Both the position numbers and the translations under genes were made by a program. A stretch of 14,858 nucleotides of DNA from Acidobacteriota bacterium (lineage in GTDB: Bacteria > Acidobacteriota > Terriglobia > Terriglobales > Acidobacteriaceae), in the NCBI GenBank assembly GCA_021799405.1, contig JAJZAL010000126.1, forward strand, positions 1 to 14,858, given 5' to 3'. Shown here piece after piece: positions 7,303 to 14,617 of this stretch. Under the pieces are notes generated by a model. That model was given only the letters and a program-made list of their open reading frames with translations. It was not told the DNA's origin and did not search any database. Each line of letters begins with the position of its first letter. Positions within the stretch are counted from its first letter, which is position 1.

Positions 7303-7318
7303 TGTGACTGTAATCACG
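7303..7318. promoter_or_regulatory. Crp/Fnr-type operator upstream of the STAS-Crp unit
   Basis: TGTGACTGTAATCACG matches TGTGA-N6-TCACA at nine of ten defined positions. A further inverted half-site, TCACA at 7291-7295, lies seven bases before it. The palindrome is centred about 70 bases before the predicted sigma-54 start, between the promoter and the half-site cluster. It could serve for autoregulation of the regulator gene downstream. Confidence 0.6.
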
Positions 7319-7353
7319 GGTACTTAGTGATGGCGCGCACAGCGCTGCCGCTT

Positions 7354-7369
7354 TGGCACGATGATTGCT
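7354..7369 (+). promoter_or_regulatory. Sigma-54 (-24/-12) promoter
   Basis: TGGCACGATGATTGCT matches the sigma-54 consensus TGGCACG-N4-TTGCW at every defined position, with GG at 7355-7356 and GC at 7367-7368 exactly 12 bases apart. The start would be near 7380, leaving a leader of about 36 bases to the ATG at 7416. It drives the STAS-Crp pair, and the next gene downstream encodes a sigma-54 activator. Confidence 0.85.
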
Positions 7370-7415
7370 GTTACAAGTGGCAGCAAGTGAAATGGCGGAA
7401 AGAGATATCCCCAAA

Positions 7416-7700
7416 ATGTTGAGAATTTCCGTTAAGGACAAACCGAACGCCCTCCACCTTAAGTTGGAGGGGAAATTAATCCAGCCGTGGACCAATGAGC
7501 TAGAAGCCGTATGGCGTCAGGTCTTCAGCAGTCTGGACGGGAAAAAGCTCCACCTTGATCTGTGCGGGACCACATTTATCGACCACCAGGGCATGCACCT
7601 TCTCCGAGTGATCGTGCAGGCCACGAACCCTGAAATTGAGGTGAACTCGCCGCTGACGCGGCAGTTTGCCGAACAAGCGCGCAGCAAGGCGCAGGCATGA
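7416..7700 (+). CDS. Small STAS-domain protein lacking the usual phospho-serine
   Basis: 94 residues forming one STAS domain, the fold of SpoIIAA-type anti-anti-sigma factors. The pattern is MLRISVKD, LHLKLEGKLIQPWTNELEAVW, then KLHLDLCGTTFIDHQGMHLLRVI. In phosphorylated members the loop reads DSSG and the first Ser accepts phosphate. Here it is DHQG (near residues 56-59), so control by a SpoIIAB-like kinase is unlikely. I chose the ATG at 7416, where MLRISV begins the first strand, over the in-frame ATG at 7392; a GGAAAGAG stretch lies about 12 bases upstream. The gene follows a sigma-54 promoter and precedes the Crp/Fnr gene by 25 bases, so the two form a unit. It may relay a signal by protein contact; the partner is unknown. 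Confidence 0.78.
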   Translation: MLRISVKDKPNALHLKLEGKLIQPWTNELEAVWRQVFSSLDGKKLHLDLCGTTFIDHQGMHLLRVIVQATNPEIEVNSPLTRQFAEQARSKAQA

Positions 7701-7725
7701 AGTGGGAAAGGACAGGAATCCAGCC

Positions 7726-8442
7726 ATGAATGTTCACACCGGGAATCACGACACGAAAAACTGCGAGAGCTGCCAACTGCGCGAGCCGGGCATGTTCTGC
7801 GATTTGCCCACCACTGGGATGGAAGCATTCCAGTCCACGAAACATACCTCGACTTACCCAGCCGGAACTTTTCTCTATTTCGAGCGGGAGGCAAACCGCG
7901 GCATCTACGTCATTTGCTCAGGGCAGGTAAAGCTCTCGGTCAGCTCCAGCACGGGGAAGACGCTGATTCTCAAGATTGCCAAGCCTGGCGATGTGCTGGG
8001 GCTGAGTTCTACGCTGACCGACACGCCCTATGAGGCAACTGCTGAGGTTCTGCAGACCGCGCGCGTGACCTACCTGCGCGCTGAGGAGTTCCGTGCGCTG
8101 ATTGTCAAACACCCCCAGGCCTACGCCAGCGTGATTCGCCAGTTGAATCAGCAGTATGAAAGCGCTTGCGAACAATTACGCACACTTGCCCTCTGCAACT
8201 CAACGACCGAGAAACTGGCGCGGCTCCTGCTGCGGTGGTCCAAGCAGGGACGGCAGACGCCCGAGGGTACGCAGTTTACCGTGCCGTTAACTCATGAACA
8301 GATTGCGGAATGTGTCGGCGCGACACGCGAAACAGTGACGCGCACACTTGGCGACTTCAAACGGAAGCGGCTGATCGCGCTCCACGGCGCCAATATGGTT
8401 ATTCCTAACCGGCGAGCCTTGGAAACTGTCAGCGGATCATAA
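7726..8442 (+). CDS. Crp/Fnr-family transcriptional regulator with an N-terminal cysteine cluster
   Basis: 238 residues from the ATG at 7726, which has AGGAA (7714-7718) seven bases upstream; an in-frame TTG at 7666 would overlap the STAS gene and has no such site. The N-terminus carries Cys13-x2-Cys16-x8-Cys25 (NCESCQLREPGMFC), like the Fe-S cluster region of FNR. The fourth ligand is not obvious (candidates Cys64, Cys148, Cys157). The cyclic-nucleotide-binding-type beta barrel spans about 35-125 (GIYVICSGQVKLSV, KPGDVLGLSS), followed by the dimer helix. The winged helix-turn-helix is at about 187-226. Its recognition helix, ATRETVTRTLGDF (199-211), keeps the CRP pattern RETVxR that reads TGTGA, matching the three palindromes in this window. 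It is probably a redox or oxygen sensor controlling cydAB and the stress genes. A strong terminator follows. Confidence 0.92.
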   Translation: MNVHTGNHDTKNCESCQLREPGMFCDLPTTGMEAFQSTKHTSTYPAGTFLYFEREANRGIYVICSGQVKLSVSSSTGKTLILKIAKPGDVLGLSSTLTDTPYEATAEVLQTARVTYLRAEEFRALIVKHPQAYASVIRQLNQQYESACEQLRTLALCNSTTEKLARLLLRWSKQGRQTPEGTQFTVPLTHEQIAECVGATRETVTRTLGDFKRKRLIALHGANMVIPNRRALETVSGS

Positions 8443-8474
8443 CAGCCGCGTCAATACTGAATTTAATAATCCTC

Positions 8475-8512
8475 TGCGGCACCAGATTAACCATCTGGTG
8501 CCGCAACTTTTT
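8475..8512 (+). terminator. Intrinsic terminator after the Crp/Fnr gene
   Basis: TGCGGCACCAGAT and ATCTGGTGCCGCA form a perfect 13-bp stem with a five-base loop (TAACC), followed by ACTTTTT. It ends the STAS-Crp transcript 32 bases after the stop codon, so the sigma-54 activator downstream needs its own promoter. Confidence 0.93.
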
Positions 8513-8558
8513 AGGAGCACTTGCCATCCTCCGGTGACTGCGGGACAATTTGGCAGTT

Positions 8559-10874
8559 ATGGACGTTGCCGCTGAGAAGCCGCTACAGCAGGGCACCGAC
8601 CACCAGGTCCCGCTCGACAGATCAATTTTCCTGGCGATTTTCGACAATTCGCCAGACGCAATTCTTGTTACGCGCGAAGACGGACGCATTCTGGAAGCAA
8701 GTTTGCAGACAGAAGTGCTCTTTGGCTATCCCCGGCAGGAACTGATCGGTAAAGGTATCGAGGACCTGTTGCCAGAGCGATTCCGAGCCGCGCATACCAA
8801 GTATCGCCATGGCTATACGGCAGCCCCCCGTCGCCGTTCGATGGGAGAGGATTTGCAACTCTTTGGTCTGCGCAGCGACGGAACCGAGATCCCCGTTGAT
8901 GTAATGCTTAGCCCGGTGGAAACCGGAGAGCGGCCAGTGGTTCTGGCAGTCATACGCGACATCTCGCGGCGGCGGAAAATCGAAGCCAAACTACGGGAGA
9001 CGCAAGAGCATTTTCGGGCAATTGTTGAAGGCGCGCGCGATTATGCCATTTTTATGCTTGATCCGCATGGACGGATTGTCACTTGGAATCCCGGTGCCGA
9101 GCGCATCGAGGGGTACCGCGCTGAAGAGATCATCGGGCAGCACTTCTCTATTTTTTATCCACGGGAAGATGTGAAACGGGGCAGACCCGAACTCGAACTG
9201 AGGGTCGCGGCCGCCGAAGGCCGTTATGAAGACGAGGGGTGGCGAATTCGCCGCGATGGATCGCGCTTCTGGGCCAACGTACTTGTAACTCCACTCTATA
9301 ACGCGGAACACAAGCTGATCGGCTACTCGAAACTCTCACGCGATCTTACCGAGCGGCGCCGCGCCGAAGAAGCCCTTCTAGCGGAGCTGAGCACCTCCGT
9401 CCTGCCAGGGTTGGATATCCAAACCATGATGTCCGCAATCGCCGCCAGCATTCAACGCATTGTGCCGCACGATTACGCGATTGTCAGTCTTTATGACGAA
9501 AATGAGCAGATTCTTCGCAGCTATGATCTGCATGCCTCTCCATCCGAGCCTGCTATCCGTGAAACCCCGCTGAATGATGCTGGAGACTCTCCCGCAATGA
9601 AGGTTTTCAGCACGCGGGAAGCTCTTTATGTGGCGGACCTTGAAACAAGTGATTTTTCTCGGAAGGCACTGGCCGGCCCTCTTGCATCCGGAATACGCGC
9701 AGCATGGTGGCTCCCACTCGAAGGCGGCGGACGAATCGCCGGGGCACTCTGCATTGGCAGTCGCGACGCCCAAGGCCTTGCCAATATTAGCCGGAATACC
9801 CTGCTGCAGATGGCCGCTCAAATCGCGCTCACAATTCAAGGTGTGAACGCGGCCCGTCAACTCTCCGCACTGACCGAGAAACTGGCCCAGGAAAAGAGAT
9901 ACCTGGAAGAAGAGTTGCATACGGAGTACAGCTTTGAGGAGATTGTTGGGCAGAGCGCGAGCTTGAAGCGTGTGCTGAAACAAGTGGAAACAGTTGCACC
10001 AACCGATGCCACCGTGCTGATCCTCGGCGAAACCGGAACAGGTAAGGAACTGATTGCGCGCGCGATTCATCACCTCAGCCCGAGAAGTGGAGGCACTTTC
10101 GTCAAAGTAAACTGCTCGTCGATCCCAACGGGCTTGCTCGAAAGCGAACTCTTCGGCCATGAAAAGGGCGCATTTACCGGTGCAATCAATCAGCGCATCG
10201 GGCGCCTGGAACTCGCGCATCATGGCACCCTGTTTCTCGACGAAATTGGCGACCTGCCCTTGGAACTGCAGCCGAAACTGCTTCGTGCGCTGCAGGAAAA
10301 GGAGATTGAGAGACTCGGCGGAAAGCGAGCGATCCCCGTCGATTTTCGTCTCCTGGCTGCAACTCATCGCGATCTGTCACGTATGGTCCGGGAGGGGACC
10401 TTTCGCAGTGATCTTTATTACCGGCTCAAGGTCTTTCCGATCCTGCTCCCTCCGCTCAGGCAGCGGCGCGAAGACATCTCAGAACTGGTGAACTATTTTG
10501 TAGCTAAACATGCCCGACGCATGAATAAACGGATCGAAACAATTCCAGACGACGTCATGGGCACACTCACACGCTGGCAGTGGCCGGGTAACATTCGTGA
10601 GCTTGAGAACTTTCTGGAGCGCGCCGTGATATTGACGCGCGGCCCAGTACTTCGCGCCCCGCTGGCCGAACTACAGGAACTGAGCGAGGAACCAGCTCCG
10701 GCGGACCAGACGCTTGAAGCCAATGAGCGTGCCCATATCCTACAGGCACTGCGGGAAGCCGGCGGAATGATCGGCGGCCCCGGCGGTGCAGCCGAGCGGC
10801 TGGGATTGAAGAGAACCACTTTGAACTCGAAAATCAAGAAACTGGGAATCGAACGACGGGAATATCTGTCGTAG
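8559..10874 (+). CDS. PAS-PAS-GAF sigma-54-dependent transcriptional activator
   Basis: About 771 residues from the ATG at 8559; an in-frame TTG at 8550 would add three, and GGGA at 8542-8545 could serve either. Numbering here is from the TTG. Domains in order: PAS at 25-145 ([19 protein letters not shown]), PAS with its C-terminal motif at 152-270 (ending [17 protein letters not shown]), GAF at 285-435, a short coiled linker, AAA+ at 462-700 and a Fis-type helix-turn-helix at 725-767 ([21 protein letters not shown]). The AAA+ domain is complete: Walker A GETGTGKE (493-500), the sigma-54 contact loop GAFTGA (540-545) and Walker B LFLDEIGD (561-568). There is no receiver domain, so signals act directly through PAS/GAF, which often bind haem, flavin, gases or small ligands. 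The likely target is the sigma-54 promoter at 7354-7369, two genes upstream. Confidence 0.95.
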   Translation: MDVAAEKPLQQGTDHQVPLDRSIFLAIFDNSPDAILVTREDGRILEASLQTEVLFGYPRQELIGKGIEDLLPERFRAAHTKYRHGYTAAPRRRSMGEDLQLFGLRSDGTEIPVDVMLSPVETGERPVVLAVIRDISRRRKIEAKLRETQEHFRAIVEGARDYAIFMLDPHGRIVTWNPGAERIEGYRAEEIIGQHFSIFYPREDVKRGRPELELRVAAAEGRYEDEGWRIRRDGSRFWANVLVTPLYNAEHKLIGYSKLSRDLTERRRAEEALLAELSTSVLPGLDIQTMMSAIAASIQRIVPHDYAIVSLYDENEQILRSYDLHASPSEPAIRETPLNDAGDSPAMKVFSTREALYVADLETSDFSRKALAGPLASGIRAAWWLPLEGGGRIAGALCIGSRDAQGLANISRNTLLQMAAQIALTIQGVNAARQLSALTEKLAQEKRYLEEELHTEYSFEEIVGQSASLKRVLKQVETVAPTDATVLILGETGTGKELIARAIHHLSPRSGGTFVKVNCSSIPTGLLESELFGHEKGAFTGAINQRIGRLELAHHGTLFLDEIGDLPLELQPKLLRALQEKEIERLGGKRAIPVDFRLLAATHRDLSRMVREGTFRSDLYYRLKVFPILLPPLRQRREDISELVNYFVAKHARRMNKRIETIPDDVMGTLTRWQWPGNIRELENFLERAVILTRGPVLRAPLAELQELSEEPAPADQTLEANERAHILQALREAGGMIGGPGGAAERLGLKRTTLNSKIKKLGIERREYLS

Positions 10875-10890
10875 ACCCTTTTCCTTGAAC

Positions 10891-10921
10891 AAAAAGGTGC
10901 CGGATCGTGCAATCCGACACC
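10891..10921 (-). terminator. Terminator at the end of the cytochrome operon, shared with the convergent gene
   Basis: GGTGCCGGAT and ATCCGACACC form a ten-base-pair stem (one G-U pair in the - strand RNA) with a six-base loop, followed on the - strand by TTTTTG. It ends the cytochrome operon, whose last stop codon is at 10931. In the + direction the following bases (CTTCGTGTTTC) are only weakly T-rich, so termination of the sigma-54 activator gene here would be less efficient. Confidence 0.75.
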
Positions 10922-10930
10922 CTTCGTGTT

Positions 10931-12355
10931 TCAGATGGACGGTGTGGCATCGCCGCTGATGCCCAATTGATCCAGTATTTTCGGATTCGTCTCCTGCACC
11001 GCCAGAATGTTATGGCAGGTGGTGCAGTCATTCGGGATCGACTGTCCACTCTTCGTCACATGGCTGCCATCGTGACAGCGGAAGCAACCCGGATAGTTCA
11101 TGTGCCCGATATTGTCCGGATAGGTTCCCCAAGTGACTTTCATATCTGGAAACACATTCTGGTCGTAGACCGCAACCAGGCTCTTCGCAGCCTGTTCGAC
11201 GGTTGCACGCTGGCTGACCCATAATGTCGGGTAATTCGTCTGATAGTACTTGTAAAGCGCCGCTGTAATCTTCTGCCCCGCCTCAGCTTGCGAGCTATAG
11301 TTCCCTTGGATGAGCGCCATACCCTCTTTGTGCACATAGGGGAGTGACGGACTGGGGCTACCATGCGCCATGGCGAGATCGAGAGCCTGCTCTGGCGTAC
11401 GGAAGATATGGGTCGCCTGGTTGTGACAGTCCATGCAGTCCATGACGCGCGTCACCCCCTTGATGGGGCCTTTCCAGCTCGAGTCGATGAACTGCGTTTC
11501 GCCACCTTTAGGGTTGGGCATGTTCACGGCGATGATCTTTTGTAATGTGTCATCGGTAGCAGTGTAGACAAAATGGTTGAGGTGCTCGCGATGGATGAGA
11601 TTGAGATGCAGCACCAAAACGGTGGTGGCCTCGGTATTCTTCTCATCATCGCCAAAGGTATTAATGATCACGAGCTTGTCGCCTGTAAAGCGGCGCGGAT
11701 TATGGCAATGCTCGCAGGCTTCGCGAGCAGGACGAAGCGCGTTCAGGGGTACTGTGATGGGGCGCGGATAATCATGAAAAGCAACTTCATACAACTGCTT
11801 CGTGCCCTGCATTTTGGCACGCACATAAGAGTTGAAACCGGGCCCAACATGACATTCGACACAGGCGACATGGGAATGCGGAGAATGCTGGTAGGCTACC
11901 CACTGCGGCTGCATGACGTGGCAGGATTTTCCACAAAATTGTGCCGAATCCATGTAGGTGACACCCTCATATGTGGATGTTCCCACAATCACGAGATTGG
12001 CCATGGTGGCAATCAATACGATCAAGGCACCATGCCGAAAGACCGGGTTATTGAGGTCAAGCGTGGGATAGACCGTTGGGACCTGACCAGCTTTACGGAG
12101 CTTGTCTCGACGCAAATATGCACCGAGCGCCACCATGATTAATCCGAATACAAAAAGGATGGGGAGAAGGAAAAAGAAAATTAGCCCAAGGTACGGATTG
12201 TTCAGGGCATTGTTGATCAGATCCATGATCCAGAACGTCCACCATGTGATGGCAGACGCCGTCGTGATGCTGGCTCCGATCAACGTGAGCGGGTTATTAC
12301 CGTAAAAGAAAAAGGGCTGTAGCCAGTTCTGTTTGAATTTTCTCAGCGAAATCAT
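10931..12355 (-). CDS. NapC/NirT-like membrane-anchored six-haem cytochrome c
   Basis: 474 residues with three hydrophobic helices (about 24-46, 56-80 and 108-127), then a periplasmic domain with haem motifs at CGKSCH (141-146), CVECH (165), CEHCH (214), CMDCH (307), CFRCH (424) and CTTCH (444). The first has three residues between the cysteines (CX3CH), and a Met follows two residues later. With the stretch WVAYQHSPHSHVACVECHVGPG it matches the NapC/NirT quinol-dehydrogenase fold, which passes electrons from membrane quinol to periplasmic cytochromes. The two C-terminal haems are an extension beyond four-haem NapC. It is the last gene of the cytochrome operon, 15 bases after the cytochrome b gene. 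The terminal acceptor is unknown. Confidence 0.88.
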   Translation of the reverse strand: MISLRKFKQNWLQPFFFYGNNPLTLIGASITTASAITWWTFWIMDLINNALNNPYLGLIFFFLLPILFVFGLIMVALGAYLRRDKLRKAGQVPTVYPTLDLNNPVFRHGALIVLIATMANLVIVGTSTYEGVTYMDSAQFCGKSCHVMQPQWVAYQHSPHSHVACVECHVGPGFNSYVRAKMQGTKQLYEVAFHDYPRPITVPLNALRPAREACEHCHNPRRFTGDKLVIINTFGDDEKNTEATTVLVLHLNLIHREHLNHFVYTATDDTLQKIIAVNMPNPKGGETQFIDSSWKGPIKGVTRVMDCMDCHNQATHIFRTPEQALDLAMAHGSPSPSLPYVHKEGMALIQGNYSSQAEAGQKITAALYKYYQTNYPTLWVSQRATVEQAAKSLVAVYDQNVFPDMKVTWGTYPDNIGHMNYPGCFRCHDGSHVTKSGQSIPNDCTTCHNILAVQETNPKILDQLGISGDATPSI

Positions 12356-12370
12356 CTGCGTCTCTGTCTC

Positions 12371-13234
12371 TTATCCAGAAAAATAGGCCATCAGGGTTAA
12401 CACAAGGAGGGTCAGGCCGATTGCGACTGCAACAAACCCCGCAATGCGCGTCATAGTTACAAATGAGGAGGAAGGTGGTTGGTCGACTTTCGATTCCAGC
12501 ATGCCTTGGCTGGCGAGCCGCGAAAACTCCAGTGCTCGCTTCTTTGAGAATTCCTCTTCGGTTTCTCTTCCCGTCAGCACGACCATGTCCATGGGAAATG
12601 ATTCGGGTCGAAGATGGGTGTTGAAGAAGTGAATTGCAAAAATGAACAGCACTGCAAGCAGGGCCTCATGCCCGTGAACGATCAGGGCCGCATTCAGCGC
12701 CCAACCTGGCAGGAAGCGGGCAAATAATGGCGCAAACCACATTGCATAGCCAGAAAATCCGATGATAACCATCCCCCAAAAGACAGCCCAGTAGTCGAAT
12801 TTCTCCCAGTAGGCATACCGCTCAAAGCGGGGCCGGGGACCAAGGCCCAGAAACCAGCGGAAGTTCCCAAATAGATCTTTGAAGTCCTTCCATCTCGGAA
12901 CCATGGATGTTGGTCCCCAGAAGATACCTTTCTCCCTCCGAATGAGGCCGCGACAAAGAATATGGCCAACGTGGCCCAGAAAGGCCACCGTCAACGTAAC
13001 TGCACATAGTTTGTGGAAGAACAATATCGCGGCAAAACCTCCTACCGCGTGCGCGAAGCCCTCGGCCCATGGCGAGGTGCTGAAGCGCAGGGGCAGCCCC
13101 GTCAATGCCAGCCCGAGAAATGTCGTGACGACGACCGCGTGCAACAGCGTCTGCCCAGGTGAAAAACGCCGATAGTAACGTGGCGACGAAACGGTTTCGG
13201 AGATTTGCCCGGGAGTCTGCGGCTGGCTACTCAT
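12371..13234 (-). CDS. Di-haem cytochrome b membrane subunit, FdnI/HydC-like
   Basis: 287 residues with about five membrane helices (near 28-48, 65-92, 147-170, 182-205 and 261-284). Histidines placed to hold two b haems are His32 in helix 1 (TLLHAVVV), His74 and His88/91 in helix 2 (FFHKLCAV, LGHVGHI), and His187/189 and His202 in helix 4 (IVHGHEALL, FAIHFFNTH). This is the pattern of formate-dehydrogenase-N gamma, hydrogenase and thiosulfate-reductase b subunits, which exchange electrons between quinone and a periplasmic partner. The partner here is probably the 11-haem protein, whose reading frame overlaps this start by eight bases. GGAGG lies nine bases before the ATG. A charged segment (TGRETEEEFSKKRALEFSRL, about 221-240) is cytoplasmic by topology prediction. 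Confidence 0.88.
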   Translation of the reverse strand: MSSQPQTPGQISETVSSPRYYRRFSPGQTLLHAVVVTTFLGLALTGLPLRFSTSPWAEGFAHAVGGFAAILFFHKLCAVTLTVAFLGHVGHILCRGLIRREKGIFWGPTSMVPRWKDFKDLFGNFRWFLGLGPRPRFERYAYWEKFDYWAVFWGMVIIGFSGYAMWFAPLFARFLPGWALNAALIVHGHEALLAVLFIFAIHFFNTHLRPESFPMDMVVLTGRETEEEFSKKRALEFSRLASQGMLESKVDQPPSSSFVTMTRIAGFVAVAIGLTLLVLTLMAYFSG

Positions 13235-14513
13235 GGTCTTTTTCCTCCGGGCCTTTGGAGCTCCATCGCACTATCTGCGAGCGCATGAACCACAGAATTG
13301 TATGGAGCGCAAAAAATCCCAATACGCTCCACAAGAGAAGTTCCATAAATAGTCGAATGGAGTAAAGGGCGGGATTGGAATGGAAGTCATATGCATCCGC
13401 ATGCGGCTGGTAGCTCACGAAGCGCGGATTCGCATCAGCATGGCATTTGCTGCAAGTTCTGACTAGATTTGCGCGGTTGACAGGTGACCGAGGGTCTGAT
13501 GCGGGCAGCACTTCGTGCGGTCCATGGCAGTCCCAGCAGTGCGCGACTTCTATGTAACCGAGCGCAGAAACCTGCGCATGAAAGGTGTCGCGATAGGTTG
13601 CATATTTCTCTCGATGGCATCCCCCACAGGTGCCCACTGTCTTTTCCTGAAATGCTTTCTCCTGCGGCTCCATAATCCGATGTGCGGTATGACAGTCAGT
13701 GCAGACCGGCGCCTTTATGTTACCCGCCATCATCGCCTTCCCGTGTGTTCCCGCCAGATACTCAGTCTCAATGCCGGCGTGACACTTTCCGCAGGTTTTT
13801 GGAACATTGGTGCGGTAGGTGGAGCTCCGCGGATTGGTATGGCTCAGAATGTGGTGGGTTCCGTGACAACTTGAGCAATTGGCAGCCACCAGAAGCCCGT
13901 CTTTCGTGAGCGCGAACCCGTGGATGGAATCAACATATTCCCCATACACATTCTTTAGGTGATGCTTTTTTGCCAGTGCTGCATTGCCATGGCAGGCGCC
14001 GCAGGTATGCGGAACATTCAACGGATAAACCGGCGAATGTGGATCCGAAACCTTGACGATGGCATGTGGGTTGCCATGACAGTTCAAGCAGGAATGCTCT
14101 CCCCCATCAGCGTGAACACTGCCAGCCACACCTGCAGCTTCCTGAGTGTGACAGGTGCCACACTTCACGGGGGCAGGATGACTTGGATGCGGAAAGGCTT
14201 TTATATCTGAGTGACAGGCAGTACATCCGAGAGCGCCGTGGACGCTGGCGTGGAATGTATCCGCTGCGATGCTGATGCTCCTGCCGGATGCATCCTGCAT
14301 GCCGGGAGTACCGTGGCAGGAGAGACAATCGAGCTGTTGAGCGCGCGATAGACCTGGAGCAAAGAGTAACAGCGTCGTGGCGGCGACCAGGGGCAGCAAT
14401 CTGGCCCGAATGGAGTTGTAGTGCCGTTCTTTGGGGTAGAGCGCCGGCAACATGCGACTCGCCGGACTCATCGTATTCGGAGGAAGCTTGTAGCGTTCAG
14501 AAATTGGGTTCAT
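13227..14513 (-). CDS. Eleven-haem membrane-anchored cytochrome c
   Basis: 428 residues from the ATG at 14513 (an upstream in-frame ATG at 14582 would add 23). A long N-terminal stretch leads to a signal sequence, RLLPLVAATTLLLFAPGLSRAQQ. Then come eleven CXXCH motifs, with first Cys at 63, 97, 118, 142, 171, 213, 241, 271, 296, 326 and 354. A C-terminal helix (about 385-409) anchors the protein in the membrane with a basic cytoplasmic tail. Several haems sit in repeating two-haem modules of the form C-x2-CHG-x-H....DPRSPV...NVP.TC-x2-CH. Many extra His residues can serve as distal ligands. The design, a large periplasmic cytochrome next to an FdnI-like cytochrome b, resembles Geobacter CbcL cut into two genes. 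The likely job is taking electrons from the quinone pool outward; the end acceptor cannot be read. Confidence 0.88.
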   Translation of the reverse strand: MNPISERYKLPPNTMSPASRMLPALYPKERHYNSIRARLLPLVAATTLLLFAPGLSRAQQLDCLSCHGTPGMQDASGRSISIAADTFHASVHGALGCTACHSDIKAFPHPSHPAPVKCGTCHTQEAAGVAGSVHADGGEHSCLNCHGNPHAIVKVSDPHSPVYPLNVPHTCGACHGNAALAKKHHLKNVYGEYVDSIHGFALTKDGLLVAANCSSCHGTHHILSHTNPRSSTYRTNVPKTCGKCHAGIETEYLAGTHGKAMMAGNIKAPVCTDCHTAHRIMEPQEKAFQEKTVGTCGGCHREKYATYRDTFHAQVSALGYIEVAHCWDCHGPHEVLPASDPRSPVNRANLVRTCSKCHADANPRFVSYQPHADAYDFHSNPALYSIRLFMELLLWSVLGFFALHTILWFMRSQIVRWSSKGPEEKDHE

Positions 14514-14599
14514 CGTGCCCCCGTTCCAAATTGCCCTACGCTTCCTAGGAGAGCCCACTTCCGCTCTCTGCGTCCGAACCATGAATCCGGCGAAGCCAT
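14510..14599 (-). CDS. Possible 29-residue leader peptide coupled to the 11-haem gene
   Basis: An ATG at 14599 lies five bases after a strong AGAGG ribosome site (14605-14609). It opens a 29-residue frame (MASPDSWFGRRERKWALLGS then VGQFGTGAR). Its TGA overlaps the ATG of the cytochrome gene at 14513 as ATGA. The cytochrome starts themselves lack a comparable ribosome site. The peptide has no recognisable domain. It may exist only to bring ribosomes to the cytochrome start, or the frame may be chance. Confidence 0.4.
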   Translation of the reverse strand: MASPDSWFGRRERKWALLGSVGQFGTGAR

Positions 14600-14617
14600 C
14601 ATTACCTCTCGGCGGAG

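Larger units (their letters stand above)
6892..7415. other. 524-base divergent intergenic regulatory region
   Basis: No convincing gene is found here; short open frames have no ribosome sites or recognisable domains. The region separates the - strand stress genes from the + strand STAS-Crp unit. In order it holds a Crp-type palindrome (6965-6980), about 220 bases in which I see nothing definite, a cluster of TCGTC/GACGA half-sites (7208-7275), a second Crp-type palindrome (7303-7318) and a sigma-54 promoter (7354-7369). Confidence 0.75.

Noticed and set aside
7187..7495. 102-residue open frame on the - strand across the regulatory region
   Set aside because: Crosses the sigma-54 promoter, a Crp-type box and the start of the STAS gene; no domain or ribosome site.
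7666..7725. TTG start extending the Crp/Fnr protein by 20 residues
   Set aside because: It overlaps the STAS gene and lacks a ribosome site, whereas the ATG at 7726 has AGGAA at a good distance and the Cys cluster follows normally.
8552..8569. TGGCAG...TTGC resembling a sigma-54 promoter at the start of the activator gene
   Set aside because: GG-to-GC spacing is 16 bases instead of 12, and it lies over the start codon.
9378..10367. 329-residue open frame on the - strand
   Set aside because: Antisense to the GAF and AAA+ parts of the sigma-54 activator; many Cys and no recognisable domain.
11573..12142. 189-residue open frame on the + strand
   Set aside because: Antisense to the six-haem cytochrome gene, which is securely identified by its haem motifs.
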